A stretch of DNA of 64,000 bases from Eurosta solidaginis (taxonomy: Eukaryota; Arthropoda; Insecta; Diptera; Tephritidae): positions 234,353,832 through 234,417,831 of the forward strand of contig NC_090319.1 in assembly GCF_040869045.1 (NCBI RefSeq), read 5' to 3'. Position numbers and translations under genes: made by a program. Shown here piece by piece: positions 1 through 11,000 of the stretch. Position 1 is the first letter of the stretch. Every line of letters begins with the position of its first letter. The notes under the pieces are model-generated. The model saw nothing but the letters and a program-made list of their open reading frames with translations. It had not been told where the DNA came from and made no database searches.

Positions 1-2
1 GA

Positions 3-2033
3 AAGGCACTTAAAAATGCCATAAAAAAGAGCAAGAAGTTATGTTTTAGGGAACTGCTGGATAATGTCGACCTAGATCCTTGGGGATCAGCCTACAGAAC
101 TGTGATGGCCAAAGTTAAAGGACCGATACCACAGCAACCTACGTGCCCGATACTGATGAATATTATTATTGAAACACTTTTCCCGGCGCAAGATCGCTGG
201 ACTTATCCAAGCGAGGATCTAGAAAGTACGGAAATTCCGCAAATTACAGAGCAAGAGGTGCTGGACGCTGCAAAAAGAGTTGCTGATAACAAATCCCCAG
301 GACCCGACGAAGTACCAAACATAGCCCTTAAAGCCGCGATTACAACTAGGGCTACATTATTTACTGATCTTTTTAATGCCTGTATGCAAGAAGGCGTGTT
401 CCCTCGCCCGTGGAAACGACAAAGACTTGTCCTATTGCTGAAACGTGGTAAACAGCCGGACCAACCATCCTCATATAGGCCACTTTGTATGCTGGATTCC
501 CTAGGGAAGATTTTCGAGCGTATAATTAGTGAGCGCCTACAGCTGACTCTAGAAAGACCAGGTGGCTTATCGAATAGTCAATATGGATTTCGCAAATCAA
601 GATCCACCGTAGATGCAATACAAACAGTCGTTAATATAGCTAGAGAAGCTATCTCTGGAGGCCAAAATAAAAGGAAGTTCTGTGCACTGATTATGTTGGA
701 CATCAAGAATGCTTTTAACACTGCGAACTGGATGCAGATAATGGCAGCGCTGCAAAGCTTCGGCACTCCAGCTTACTTACGCAGAATTATAGGTAGCTAT
801 CTTAAAGACAGAGTACTTCTTTTTGACACGGATCAAGGAGCTAAAGAGTACAAAATCACAGGAGGCGTCCCACAGGGATCTGTTCTCGGTCCAACGCTTT
901 GGAATGTAATGTATGACGGGGTGCTAAAGATTGATCTACCAGAAAACACGCAAATTGTGGGATATGCTGATGATATTGCAGTGGTAGTAGTGGCCAAGAG
1001 ACTGGACCTGCTTCAAGCATTATGTAATGACGCCGTAGCAAGAATAAAGGAATGGCTGACCAATACAGGACTGGAGTTGGCTAGCCAAAAGACGGAAGTG
1101 TTATTAGTAAGCTCCAAACGGTCGGCGAACGAGTTAGTCTTAACTGTCGGGGATCATCAAATCACCTCAAAGGATTCCTTAAAATACTTAGGAGTGCACA
1201 TTGACTCTAAGTTAACTTTCAAAGAGCACTTCAGAGCGGTGGGGGAGAAAATTACCAAAGTTAATGGATCACTTATGCGAATAATGCCTAACATTGGTGG
1301 TCCGAGCGAAGCTATACGTCAGCTATTGTCCACAGTAACCAGCTCAATAATACTATACGCAGCACCAGTGTGGTATGGATCTAAACAGACCCATCAAAAA
1401 TATATATTAGCAGCGTACCGACTTGCTTCTTTAAGAATAGCAAGTGCTTATCGGACGGTGTCCGACGACGCGATCCTGGTTCTAACCCGGAAAATCCCAG
1501 TGGACTTACTGGCAAGCGAAATGGCCGATCTGTATAACACTAATATCGAGCGACCATCTGAAGAAGACAAGAAAAGAGCAAGGACACAAACAATAGCTAA
1601 GTGGCAAGAACGGTGGGAGGCCTCGAGTAAAGGGCGTTGGACTTTCACACTAGTTTGGAACGTAGCTCAATGGAATGAGCGGAAGCACGGCGAACTGAAC
1701 TACCATCTCACGCAAATAATGAGTGGACATGGCGGTTTCAAAGAGTATTTATGGAAGCGTAGGATAGAGGAAGATCCTCATTGCCCAATGTGTACCACAG
1801 AGTTAGAAAACGTAGAACACGTCATGTTCTACTGCCCCCGTTTCCACGAAGAAAGACTCACCTTGCATGGAGTCTTTGGGGAGGAACCTACCACGAGAAA
1901 TTTAGTTTCACATATGTGCAGCAGGAAAGAATGCTGGACTGCAGTGAGCAAAATGGCATTTATAGTAATGACACGCCTGATGGATGTTGAGAGGGAGCGC
2001 AGAGAAATGCGCATGCGAAGCAGTGGTGATTAA
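3..2033 (+). CDS. R1-clade non-LTR retrotransposon ORF2, 3' part (reverse transcriptase plus C-terminal zinc knuckle)
   Basis: The frame is already open at the left window edge and runs without a stop to TAA at 2031-2033, so this is the C-terminal ~676 residues of a longer ORF2. The upstream endonuclease is outside the window. Reverse transcriptase motifs appear in order: a fingers motif ending SSYRPLCMLDSLGK, YGFRKSRST, the palm Asp block LDIKNAFNT, GVPQGSVLGP, the catalytic YADDIAVV and the thumb YLGVHID. Near the C-terminus CPMC...H...YCPRF is the CCHC knuckle typical of the R1/LOA group. R1-clade ORF2 proteins copy their RNA at a nicked target by target-primed reverse transcription. All catalytic residues in view are kept and there is no frameshift, unlike most other elements here, which suggests a recent insertion. 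Exact clade (R1 versus LOA) is inferred from motifs only. Confidence 0.88.
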   Translation, partial: KALKNAIKKSKKLCFRELLDNVDLDPWGSAYRTVMAKVKGPIPQQPTCPILMNIIIETLFPAQDRWTYPSEDLESTEIPQITEQEVLDAAKRVADNKSPGPDEVPNIALKAAITTRATLFTDLFNACMQEGVFPRPWKRQRLVLLLKRGKQPDQPSSYRPLCMLDSLGKIFERIISERLQLTLERPGGLSNSQYGFRKSRSTVDAIQTVVNIAREAISGGQNKRKFCALIMLDIKNAFNTANWMQIMAALQSFGTPAYLRRIIGSYLKDRVLLFDTDQGAKEYKITGGVPQGSVLGPTLWNVMYDGVLKIDLPENTQIVGYADDIAVVVVAKRLDLLQALCNDAVARIKEWLTNTGLELASQKTEVLLVSSKRSANELVLTVGDHQITSKDSLKYLGVHIDSKLTFKEHFRAVGEKITKVNGSLMRIMPNIGGPSEAIRQLLSTVTSSIILYAAPVWYGSKQTHQKYILAAYRLASLRIASAYRTVSDDAILVLTRKIPVDLLASEMADLYNTNIERPSEEDKKRARTQTIAKWQERWEASSKGRWTFTLVWNVAQWNERKHGELNYHLTQIMSGHGGFKEYLWKRRIEEDPHCPMCTTELENVEHVMFYCPRFHEERLTLHGVFGEEPTTRNLVSHMCSRKECWTAVSKMAFIVMTRLMDVERERREMRMRSSGD

Positions 2034-2258
2034 ATGGACACTCAGAGCAAATAGCGGGAACCTGGACGCAGGGACAACAGTAGGCTCTTAAAAAATGAGA
2101 AATATGGAACGCCACCCTGAAGTAATGCGAAAGTGGTGCCGGGGTGGGCGACGGTTCCAGAACGGGGCTGTTTTTTAGTCTACGGACACACGGTTGCGGC
2201 GACGGCAGCAATTATGGTGCATTAGGCATTTTTCAGCCTCCCCGCAAAAAAAAAAAAC
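2034..2258 (+). mobile_element. 3' untranslated tail of the R1-type LINE with short A-run
   Basis: About 210 bases of non-coding sequence follow the ORF2 stop and end in a run of about 12 A at 2247-2258. Immediately downstream a different element (Ty3/gypsy pol) begins in mid-gene. This fits a LINE 3' UTR ending in a short poly(A). The end of the element is inferred from the A-run and the abrupt change of content, because no target-site duplication can be checked with the 5' end out of view. Confidence 0.5.
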
Positions 2259-2259
2259 C

Positions 2260-4310
2260 TCTTGCTTCAGCTTTGACTTTGTTGGATGTTTCATTGGTGA
2301 TCTCATAGTAGCCTCGGAGACTCGTGAGGAACACATCCAGCACCTTAAAAAAATGTTTGTAATTCTGCGTGAAAATAATCTCACAATAAATCCGAGCAAA
2401 TGCCAGTTTGCAAAGAAGGAAGTAATATACTTGGCCTATATGATCAATCAGCGGGGGTATCAGCCTCCAGTCGACCGTGTCGAAGCAATTCTGGCATATT
2501 CTAAGCCAGAGACTATTATGGATCTGCGGCGGTTTTTGGGAATGATAAATTATTACCACAAATGCGTTCCAAATGCCTCTGAACTTCAAGCACCGCTCAA
2601 CGCTTTCTTGAAAAGTGCTAAGACGAAAGACAAAAGGAAAGTTCCTTGGACAAAAGAGTCGGAGTAAGCTTTCGAAGCTTGCAAGCAGAGTGTAGCTGCA
2701 GCTACTCGCCACAACTGGCGCATCCGATTCCGCCATACGCCCATCGTTGGAAGAGTTTGAAGATGATATTTGGAAACCAGTGGTTTTTTTCTCCAGGAAA
2801 CTTAGTCCTATCGGGACCAAATACAGCATGTATGATAGGGTGTTAGCAATATTTGCAGCCATTAAGTTCTTTCGTCACATATTGGAGGGCCGGCAGTTCA
2901 TCACAAACCTATCGTCTACGCTTTTGCTCAGAAAGCAAGCATAGCCTCTCCACGTCAGCTCAATCAAAATGGTTTTATATCCCAATTTACCACGGAAATC
3001 ATATACCTCAAGGGCGAAGAAAATACAGTGGCCGATGCTCTGTCGAGAATCAACGCTTTCGATATGCCGACTATTTTGAGTGCTGAAAGGATTCAACAGG
3101 AGCAGCAAGATAATAAGAGCTCCAGCAGCTGACTAACATCAACAATACTTCGTTAAAGCTTCAACGGTTATCTATTGGCGGCGAGTTTACCATATATTGC
3201 GACATATCATCGGGTATGGTGAGGCCTTTTATTCCCAAAAATTTGCGCCGAACAGCTTTTGGCACTATTCATCCGCCATCTCATCCGAGCGGCCGAATCA
3301 CAGCTCGCGCACTCAAACAAAAATACATTTGGCCGGGCATCAAGAAGGACGCACAGAACTGGTATCGCAAATGTGTATCTTGCCAGCGCTCTAAAATCCA
3401 GCGTCATAATCGTCTAGCACCAAAAAACATTGATGTTGCAGATACCCGATTTAGCCATGTGCATTTCGATCTCATTGAGCTTCCAGTGGTTAACCAATTC
3501 AGGTACTGCCTTATTATAATTGATTTTCTAGGTGGCCAGTTGCTGTTCCCTTAAAGGACATGACAGCTGCTTCCGTAAGTACTGCTTTTTATTCAAGCTG
3601 GATATCCCAAGTTTGGCACACCCCTCACCATTACTACAGATCAGGCTGCCCAATTTGAATCAGCTCTATTCACGGCTTTGACGAGAATGATCGGAGCTAA
3701 TCGTATCAGGACAACACTCTATCACCCACAATCTAATGGCCTTGCTGAAAGATGGCATAGAACACTTAAAGCAACGCTGATGTGCAACTATCATGCTCCA
3801 TGGCTGGAAGTTTTGCCCACAGTTCTCCTTGGTCTTCGCACATGCATTAAAGAAAATTTGAATGCCTCGCCCGCAGACTAGGTTTATGGCACTGCATTGC
3901 GCCTCCCTGGCGAGTTTTTCATCTCAGAAGACACACCAGTAGACCACCATGTTTTTATACAGAAGCTTCGAGCACACATCAGAAGTTTAAGGCCAACTCC
4001 AACAGCTCATCACACAAAATCTAAAATGTTCGTTCTGAAAGATTTATACATCTGCTCGAATGTATTTCTCCGAATTGACGCAATCACAAGGCCATTGGAG
4101 CATCCCTACTCTGGGCCTCATGAAGTTCTAGAGAGCATAGATGACTACGTTTTCAAAATAAATATTAATGGTGTGGAAAAAACAGTGTCAGTCAGCAGAC
4201 TTAAACCAGCATATTTTGCCATAGAAGATCAACAGCTTGACAGCCAGCCGAATCCTCTGAAAACTGCCAAGCCAAAAGACCAGCAACAGTTTCAAATAGT
4301 CGACTAGACA
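2260..4310 (+). pseudogene. Decayed Ty3/gypsy retrotransposon pol (RT end, RNase H, integrase)
   Basis: Pieces of one pol polyprotein lie in order but in shifting frames. The RT palm and thumb is at about 2280-2666, where the expected Y/F-x-D-D box reads FIGD, so the first catalytic Asp is lost. It continues with FLGMINYYHKCVPN and is cut by TAA at 2665-2667. RNase H follows at about 2745-3065 (VVFFSRKLSP, later GEENTVADALSR). The integrase HHCC zinc finger (HPPSHP...CVSCQRSK) is at about 3260-3400, core pieces (FDLIELP; later HPQSNGLAERWHRTLK carrying the Glu) are at 3400-3880, and the integrase tail with VSRLKPAYF is at 3897-4307. At least four frame breaks or stops exist, and gag and the first half of RT are absent. 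It is an inactive fossil. The subgroup within Ty3/gypsy is not certain. Confidence 0.85.
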
Positions 4311-4432
4311 GAGACATCGGGATTCCAATCTGCACCGACTATCACAGACAAGTTGACATCTTCGCATAACAAACAACACAAACGAGTTTCGTTCCCTTCG
4401 CAACCTACGAAGGTCTCTTAGGGGGGAATGGT

Positions 4433-4708
4433 TGTGGCAACTCCGCCGCCGGCGTCAAACAACCCTGTTGCACAGCAACACCAAAAGCAACCGAACAATT
4501 CTACCGTGACCTGTCAAAATAGAAGGAAGCAAACAATAATTCGAAGAACTGATTTTTAGCCACACGTCTGGCACTATTTCATTTTTACAAATCAAATTAC
4601 TTTTGCTTTATTGGAAAAGTTTAATTGAATAAATAATACATTTTATATAAACGGCAATATATTATTCACACAAGGAATCAGTAGAATACTAAATAAATCT
4701 GCTACAAC
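4433..4708 (+). repeat. Candidate 3' LTR of the Ty3/gypsy fossil
   Basis: A purine-rich tract (AGGGGGGAATGG, about 4420-4431) sits just before a TGTGGCAACT start, in the place where a polypurine tract and 3' LTR should follow integrase. The block ends near GCTACAAC at 4701-4708 and includes an AATAAA-like signal region. No second LTR copy is in view because the 5' half of the element is missing, so both boundaries are inferred. Confidence 0.45.
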
Positions 4709-4858
4709 TGCATATATACATATATACATTTACCGTTTGAAAAAACGGTACCTGAAAATTCGCACTTGGCCACAATAAATTTGGAAAAACCTTACGTGCT
4801 TTGCGGCATATTACGTATATACTTTTAAAAAGATTCCTCGTTGGGCGTAGGTGCTCCA

Positions 4859-5302
4859 TTAATGCCTTTCCTTGGAAGCAGCGTAATCTTGCGGTGGCGA
4901 CTTATTTCGTAGATTCCCTCGTTGGGCAGCGCAGCTTTCAATATTTTTGACAATTGCAAAGTCAAAAGCATTGTGAATGATAACTAAGTGTGATATCTTA
5001 TCTGTCAACTGCCTGACAGGATGTTCAATATGGCTACTTTTTAGCGTTTTGACAGGGTGTTCAATATGGCGGCGCCTATCTTCAGCGGATGATAGAAAGA
5101 GATACAGAATGAGACAGCGATAGTCAATTACAAATCAGGTGATCCAATCACTCTGGAATTTTGACGTCTATGCAGAAGATATCACACTTAGTTATCATTC
5201 ACAATAGTCAAAAGGGGTAGTGTGGGAAATTGTAATATTTTCCATGAATTCGAACATGCGTTGTTGCCATTCAAATTTGGCTTGCAAGGGCGATGTTGAA
5301 CA
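4859..5302 (-). pseudogene. Possible gag-like relic split by a MITE (weak)
   Basis: On the minus strand, an open frame reads through KFEWQQRMFEFMEN, which resembles the start of some Ty3/gypsy Gag proteins, and continues on the other side of the MITE at 4969-5206 to a stop at 4859-4861. The MITE plus one copy of its 8-bp duplication is 246 bases, a multiple of three. I do not recognise the family, and a second frame is also open over 4838-4960, so chance is a real alternative. Confidence 0.2.
4969..5206. mobile_element. hAT-like MITE with ~30-bp inverted ends and 8-bp target duplication
   Basis: The ends are a near-perfect inverted pair: CATTGTGAATGATAACTAAG... at 4969 and its complement ending at 5206, about 30 bp long. 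The element is 238 bp and has no coding capacity. The flanks GTCAAAAG (4961-4968) and GTCAAAAG (5207-5214) are identical 8-mers. An 8-bp duplication and a C/T-A-N-N-G start are typical of hAT elements. Internally there are two related GACAGG(A/G)TGTTCAATATGGC segments (about 5015-5070). Confidence 0.8.
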
Positions 5303-5999
5303 CTAGAGGTGTGCCTGAATGTAAATTGGGAATTATACTCACGCACGGTATGTATTCCGAATTGATGGTACAACTTCATTTCAATTAATTTAGGGTTTTT
5401 ATTAACAATAATAACTTATGAACTAACAACGGAAGATGTAAAATTAAATAAATTTAAAGTAATTCAAACTTCAATGATGAAAGTTAAACTAGGTAACTAT
5501 CGACTTAGGAAATATGTTCGAATTCATGAATTTAACAATTTATGTAAATGAAAAAATATATAAACAATGATTTATGTTGCCGTATATATCTATATATGTG
5601 CATGACGTACCTATGCACATATATGTGTATATATATCGGATCACAGGGATGGAACCGGGGGTTTTGGGATTTTGGGAAAATGTACAAAATATATGGATTT
5701 ATAGGAGATACTTATCGCGTTGGCTTAGATGTGCTGACGCTGAGGATATATCCGCTGGCCTTTGTCATCTTGATGTGACGGCGATGATTTGCTCAAAAAA
5801 TACTTTGTTGACTTTGATGTTCCCTCGACGATGGTAGTTGATCAAAGAGATCGAAAATTAAGTGACAATAGACTATATACTATGCAACACTGGAAGCAAT
5901 TCCAGTGTCGCATTCGAAGTTCCAATTACAGCAGGAGGGATGCTTATAAAGGAATGGGTGCATGAACGCAAGTCACGCGCTGACTTTAAGTGACGTAAG
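5215..5999. other. AT-rich spacer, no gene recognised
   Basis: No coding or known repeat signature was found. A perfect 9-bp hairpin, ACACTGGAA / TTCCAGTGT, closes on a GCAA (GNRA-type) loop at 5887-5908. Short open frames around 5548-5837 lie in TA/CA-rich repeats and are not supported as genes. Confidence 0.4.
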
Positions 6000-6090
6000 A
6001 AAAATTAAAAAATAACAATAATTATCATTAGAAAAAAATTATTGTTCTGGCCTTGAGCTCGAATCGAACCTTGGATAATTAAAACTTGTT
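6000..6090 (-). repeat. Fragment of the palindromic tRNA-box repeat also found at 27-28 kb
   Basis: This stretch carries the same AT-rich hairpin arm (AACAATAATTATCATTA) followed by a GCTCGAATCGAACC segment as the units at 27,065-28,374. The B-box-like GGTTCGATTCGAGC lies on the minus strand. It is diverged and short, so it looks like an old partial copy. Confidence 0.5.
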
Positions 6091-6443
6091 TCTAAATTTT
6101 TCGCTACTGTTTGCTGTAATTTATATTGGCGGCTGCCGCTTTCAAAGTAATCAAGGACCTCATGCTTGGCCACGGTTGTCGTCAAGCTTTGCTTTATTGT
6201 GATTGTGGTCTATAGGCGCCGTGTTGAATGTGATCAGCCCTATTATGTGACGCATTCTCAAAGAAAAGGACGAAAATTAAATAAACAAAACCATTTTAAT
6301 ATAAAGAAATTAACTTACAAACGAAAGAACAGTACAAAACTCCAAGTGAGGGTGTATGGACGTGTAAAACACAATGTATGTGTATTTGTAATATTTATTG
6401 TAAACGAAAATTTTCCTGTTAATAAAATTTGTTAATGGTTGCA

Positions 6444-6489
6444 GTTCCCTGAAGACGGCTACCTTTGAGCAGCCGAAATACATCGGAGA
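6444..6489 (+). ncRNA. Hammerhead-like ribozyme motif in a Penelope-type 3' remnant
   Basis: The core boxes are present in hammerhead order. CTGAAGA is at 6449-6455, a helix II arm pair GGCT/AGCC at 6457-6460 and 6471-6474, GAAA at 6475-6478, then ATACAT followed by C, which would be the cleavage position at 6484. The helix I arms TTCC (6445-6448) and GGAG (6485-6488) pair. One extra base separates CTGAAGA from helix II, as in the Penelope ribozymes at 40.1 and 51.4 kb. Helix III would be only two base pairs unless two copies dimerise. It probably marks the 3' end of a lost Penelope-like element (about 6290-6520). Confidence 0.5.
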
Positions 6490-6519
6490 AAAACTTAAAA
6501 ACAACTTGTGTGTGTGTGT

Positions 6520-6929
6520 GTTTTTTTTAATTTTTAAGACCCTGAGGCCACTGTCTTACGATATTTAAAGTAAAAGTAAAGGAGTTAGGCTGTTATTCCT
6601 TGTGGGCATATGGTACTAAATTTTGCACACCTTTCTGCGTACTTGGTATTGTATTACATATTTTTGGCGATGGTGTTTTAAAGTTAGCGGATTTGAGCTC
6701 TACTAGTGACAAAAATCTATCACGAAAAGTGTTTAATAACTGATCGAAATATGAAGCCATCAACAACTAACGACAATGTGTTTGCCCCAAGATCAAATAC
6801 TGTTTTCATACCTCGTATAAATTATCTCCTAGGACCTAGGTGAAAAGCCATTGTTACGCCGCATTTTACTGATTTGACAATTTTTGTGGAAATAATTCCA
6901 TTGAAGTAAATTAAATATTATATATGGCT
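6520..6929. other. AT-rich spacer, nothing recognised
   Basis: No open frame with homology, repeat unit or terminal motif was recognised. It contains a small palindrome, CCTAGGACCTAGG, near 6830. Confidence 0.3.
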
Positions 6930-6932
6930 TAA

Positions 6933-7198
6933 CATGCCAACCTAATAAAACCGCACTGCGTTTTTTTAGCGCACGCAAACAACCGGCTTTTTTTGCCTTA
7001 ACCCAAATAAGCATGCGTTGCGACAATGTAAAGCATGTATGCAAACGTCAAATATAAATGTCACGCAGAACAAAAATTGGAAATCGAGTTAGGTTTTCAC
7101 GCAGCAAATCCAATTTGGGTTGCTCTCATACAAGTTGTATGCGAATGAGACATTTTTGACAGAAAATGACTTGCGTGTGTTTATATTAGGTTGGCATG
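6933..7198. mobile_element. PIF/Harbinger-type MITE, 266 bp, TAA target duplication
   Basis: The ends CATGCCAACCTAATA at 6933 and TATTAGGTTGGCATG ending at 7198 are perfect complements over 15 bp, with partial pairing further in. TAA flanks both sides (6930-6932 and 7199-7201). A 3-bp TWA duplication points to PIF/Harbinger-type mobilisation. There is no coding capacity. Confidence 0.75.
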
Positions 7199-7201
7199 TA
7201 A

Positions 7202-9000
7202 TAGATGTATGGCAGATTTTTATCTCTGTGAATAAAAAGAAAGATACCAAAATCGTGGCTACTGTCTAAAAAGGACCAAAATTGTAAAGAAAGGGACCAA
7301 TGGACCATATGTGGTTGTTAGGGACCATTTTTGGTCCAAATAGAATAAAGTGGCAGCCGCTTTCGGGAGTACATAGCTCAATTGAGGCAGACTTGCTTAA
7401 CACATAGATACCTACATACGTTTAACACAAGCTTATGCATTCCAGTAATATCGCCACAATAAACCAAGATGTTGCGTTTATAAATATGAAGGGACTTCAC
7501 ACTTGGCAATTGAAAGTTATTTAGCCCTGGCCATTCACATACAAAGTTTCGCGAGGCACTGTTATAACCATTTTTTTCATTTCTCCCATCCCTCGTATTC
7601 CAAATAAAAAATCCTTGTGAGTTTTTTCACTTCTCCCTTTCCAATTAATGGAGAAAAGTAGGTATTATGAACGTGATTGAAAGGGAAATTTCTCTGCCAT
7701 TTTTTATGAGTTTTTTCACTTGTTAAATTAATGCAACAAAATGGTTTAAGTTTTGGCTAAAATACATTAATACTCTACGACAATATTCTTTTTTTATGTC
7801 TAGAAGTATACATATAAGCAAAGGAAGAGCTTTTAGTAAATTTGATGCAGCCATCCACAGTAGCAGCTTTGAGGGGGTGGGGGTTATAAAACTCAAAATA
7901 CCACCTAGCGATGCTTCGATCACCATTTAATCTCTTCCTTTAGGTTTTTAGTACATAACTGCCACTTCCACCTACCTATGTATATATAGGAAAAGTAGTG
8001 AGTAATATTCACTACTTAAAAATATTTCAAATATAACCCAATGCTACCACTTTTTTCATAAAGCTACCACTATTTTCTGAAAAATCTACCACTAAACAAA
8101 ATTTTAAAGTCCGCACACTGTTAATCGCTCGGCTAAGTTGACCGAGTATGAGCGTCCACGTCCCGCTCTAAAAACTTAACTATGTATTAGTTAACTTTAC
8201 TGAGCTCATCAATTTTTTAAAATCTAAACGTTTGTTTGGCAATACAAAAAAGTGCGGGTATTCCCCGAATTCCTGTGTGAAAAACTATTGTCGGTGTCGC
8301 GTCGCGTGGCGCAAATGTAGTTAGTCATGGGTATTTAAACTTGTGAGTTGTGTACTTGTGTTAAACTTGTGTTAAAGCTTGTGTTTTGGTAAACTTTTTC
8401 GCGATTCTACTGTATTAACCTTAGAACATTAAAAAAATTAACCTAATTCATTCGATTTACCGACTCGTTCGGCATCGTGAACTATTAAATCCGTTTAATA
8501 AATCGACAATTGGAAGTTCGAGTGACAGATAACCAGCAAACTAAAAGACCGAAGGCGGAGAACTCGAAAATGGAAAGTACGAATTTTCCATTAAAGTGTG
8601 ATTCGGGTTTTTCCATCGAGCATACATTGCTATTTTTATATAATAAAATATTTAATTTAAAATATTTAATAAAATTTCATGAATAAGACTGCTTTTTAAC
8701 AGAGTATAAATAACAGTAGCGAGCAATATATTTGCACCAGTTTTTTTCGTGAGATCACTCGGATATAGTATGTTTATGCATATACTGAAGTCGCGACAAG
8801 AAAACAAGTGCATATAGCTTGTTTTTATAGCTTTTTTTTTAATATCAAAAGAGGAATCTTGTGTCTACGTATTTCTAATTCGCTACATCAATCAGCATCA
8901 AAAAAAATTCAAGTAGATAAACTTCATAACATGCAAATATTGCTCACTACTTCTACGTGAATCAAAGCGAATTCTTAAATAACGTGAAATAAATATTTAC
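7202..9000. other. Long AT-rich non-coding stretch
   Basis: No gene was recognised. A segment at about 8240-8560 is less AT-rich and contains GTCGCGTCGCGTGGCGC and short direct repeats of CTTGTGTTAAA. It could be the upstream part of the hAT gene that starts near 9001, but I cannot show that. 7850-7930 holds a G-run segment (AGCAGCTTTGAGGGGGTGGGGG) that loosely resembles the hAT terminus at 13,772. Confidence 0.3.
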
Positions 9001-10402
9001 AGGACGGAAACTCTGATGGAAAAAATAATAAGAAGCGACGAGCTATCAAGAGCATCAAAGAATATTTTTGCAAGCTGCCAAAACTTCAAGAACAGGTCTG
9101 CGATGATACAAATGTAGAAAACGGAAGTACTGTTCCACTCTTAACTCATACTGATCGCGACGCTAACACATTGTTGGTTGATAATAATAATGAGAAAACG
9201 TTGCATTCAACATCTATGAATACTGGATCGGGTTCGAATTAACCTATATCACTTTCACAAAATTCTATTGTTGAAAAATGCGACATAGGTAATTTTGTGG
9301 GAAAAAAAGCATTTATTAGATGATTATACGAAGTACAACTTACTAAAATATCCTTGGGTACCACCGAAGGACTATATCTTCCCTTTTTCGAGTAAAAAAG
9401 GAAAAATAGAAAAGCGATACTTTAAACATCATTTTTTAACTGAATATGAGTGGCTTGTTTATTCTGAGCAAAAAAAAAAAATGTTTTTGTTTGTTTCTTA
9501 TTTGCAAGTAATACTGGTGACTCGAAATCGAATGTTCCTCTCAATGCACTCGTCAAAGTTCCTGTGACATAGTTTGCAAAGTTGTCCGGTAAAGGTGTAC
9601 TAAATAACCACGCTATTAATAAATATCACTCTAAGTCAGCCCCTTTTAGTCAAGATTTCATAAATACTTATGAAAATCCAGGAAAGGAAATCACTAATTT
9701 GCTTTCTTCTCATCGCATGGAACAAGTTGAGAAAAATAGAAGATTTTTGGAGATTATTATAAAAACTATTATTCTTTGTGGGCGACAGAATTTAGCATTA
9801 AGAGGCCATAGAGATGACGGTAAACTTAAATTTTCTGAATCAGCAACAAACGAGGGTAATTTTAGGGCAATTTTGAAATTTTTAATCGCTGCAGGTCATA
9901 AATAGCTTGAAGAACTTTTAAATTCTACACATCTAAGAGCTACTTATATAAGCAACACTACTAAAAACGATCTTATTCAATGCTGCAAAGATGAAATTCA
10001 ATCTATTTTGATAGAGAGGGTTAAAAAAGCTAGATTTTTTGCAATTATTTTCGATGAAAATACTGATTGTGTCATACTGAGCAACTCAGCCTTTGTTTGC
10101 GGTATTTATATGATGGCAATATAAGAGAAGATTTTGTAACTTTCCTTGATGCGTACGATTCGATCCAAGAAGATGTTATAAATGGAGAAAAAAAATTGAC
10201 AGGTGTAGCCTTGGCACACATAGAGATTGATATTTTTAATAATTTAGCACTACCCTTCGAAGATTGCGTTCGAATTGGAACGGATGGATGTTCTGTAATG
10301 ACATCAGAAGTTAAGGGAGCTGTGCAGGAACTTATTAAAACATGTACCAATGCTAATCATTGTACCTTTTTTATAACTTTGTTTAAGTTTGATTTGAAAT
10401 AA
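9001..10402 (+). pseudogene. hAT-type transposase with TTF zinc finger (DUF4371/ZMYM-like), N-terminal half, frameshifted
   Basis: Translated pieces in three frames line up as one protein. They are a TTF-type zinc finger start (KYNLLKYPWVPPKDY...FPF, ending EYEWLVYSE) at 9295-9500, then VLNNHAINKYHSKS...NLLSSHRMEQVEKNRRFL and IILCGRQNLALRGHRDDGK (DUF4371 region) at 9582-9905, and FFAIIFDEN plus IGTDGCSVMTSEVKG (the catalytic-fold Asp area) at 10,020-10,365. It breaks off after NANHC at about 10,365, where the conserved continuation should be CPCFNHCLN. That continuation is found on the minus strand at 15,255. Several frameshifts and stops make it inactive. Proteins of this family are transposases or their domesticated relatives. 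Confidence 0.8.
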
Positions 10403-11000
10403 ATGTTTTAGCCCTTTTCGCAACGGGTTTTGGATTTTCTTGAAGAAATTTAGCTCTATCTAGCCCTTTTTTTCTAGATTCTAGCCCCAAAGAAATTTTT
10501 TTCTGGCAACACTGCTCTCTAGCCCATTGTAAACCATAACAAGTACCCTTAAAAAAACGCGAGTACTCTATAAATAGTTTAAGGAATACTCCTTTAGGAG
10601 TATAGGAGTGTTCCAAAACGAATCTGTATTCATACAAAAAATGTGCTCCAATTAACATTGCGATGTCCTAGAAGAGGAGTAGGTGATCCCACTCTCGCTT
10701 TGTGTGTGAGTATTCCATAGAGTACATACGTGAGAATACTTTCCAAAGTACTTTCACTATAGTACTCCATGCAGCACCCACAGAGGATCATATGCCAAAG
10801 TACTAAAGAGGAATTGTGTCGGAAAGAATTATCGGAGTGAATTTAATTTAAAATGAAAGTAAATGAAGAGGAGCAATATAACTTTTATATTTTATACTAC
10901 GAATATTCTTATGTTATATAGCATTTGCGTGAATAAAGAAACCAATATTTCTCTATACTATAGTATGTATACATAAAACCAGTGCGCGGTTACATTTTAT
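10403..11000. other. Spacer with short hairpins
   Basis: No gene was seen. There is a stem of 11 bp with one mismatch (GGAATACTCCT / AGGAGTGTTCC, about 10,583-10,614), and a CTAGCCC-rich segment ending GGCAACACTG near 10,513, similar to segments at 12,970-13,000 and 16,310-16,425. Those three may be fragments of one unrecognised repeat. Confidence 0.3.

Noticed and set aside
4810..4960. Minus-strand reading RHRKITLLPRKGINGAPTPNEE as a conserved exon
   Set aside because: I could not place it in any family, it has no splice signals, and an alternative frame over the same bases is equally open.
5548..5837. Short overlapping frames with MYLCTYMCIYIG-like residues
   Set aside because: Generated by TATATG/CACATA simple repeats; no homology.
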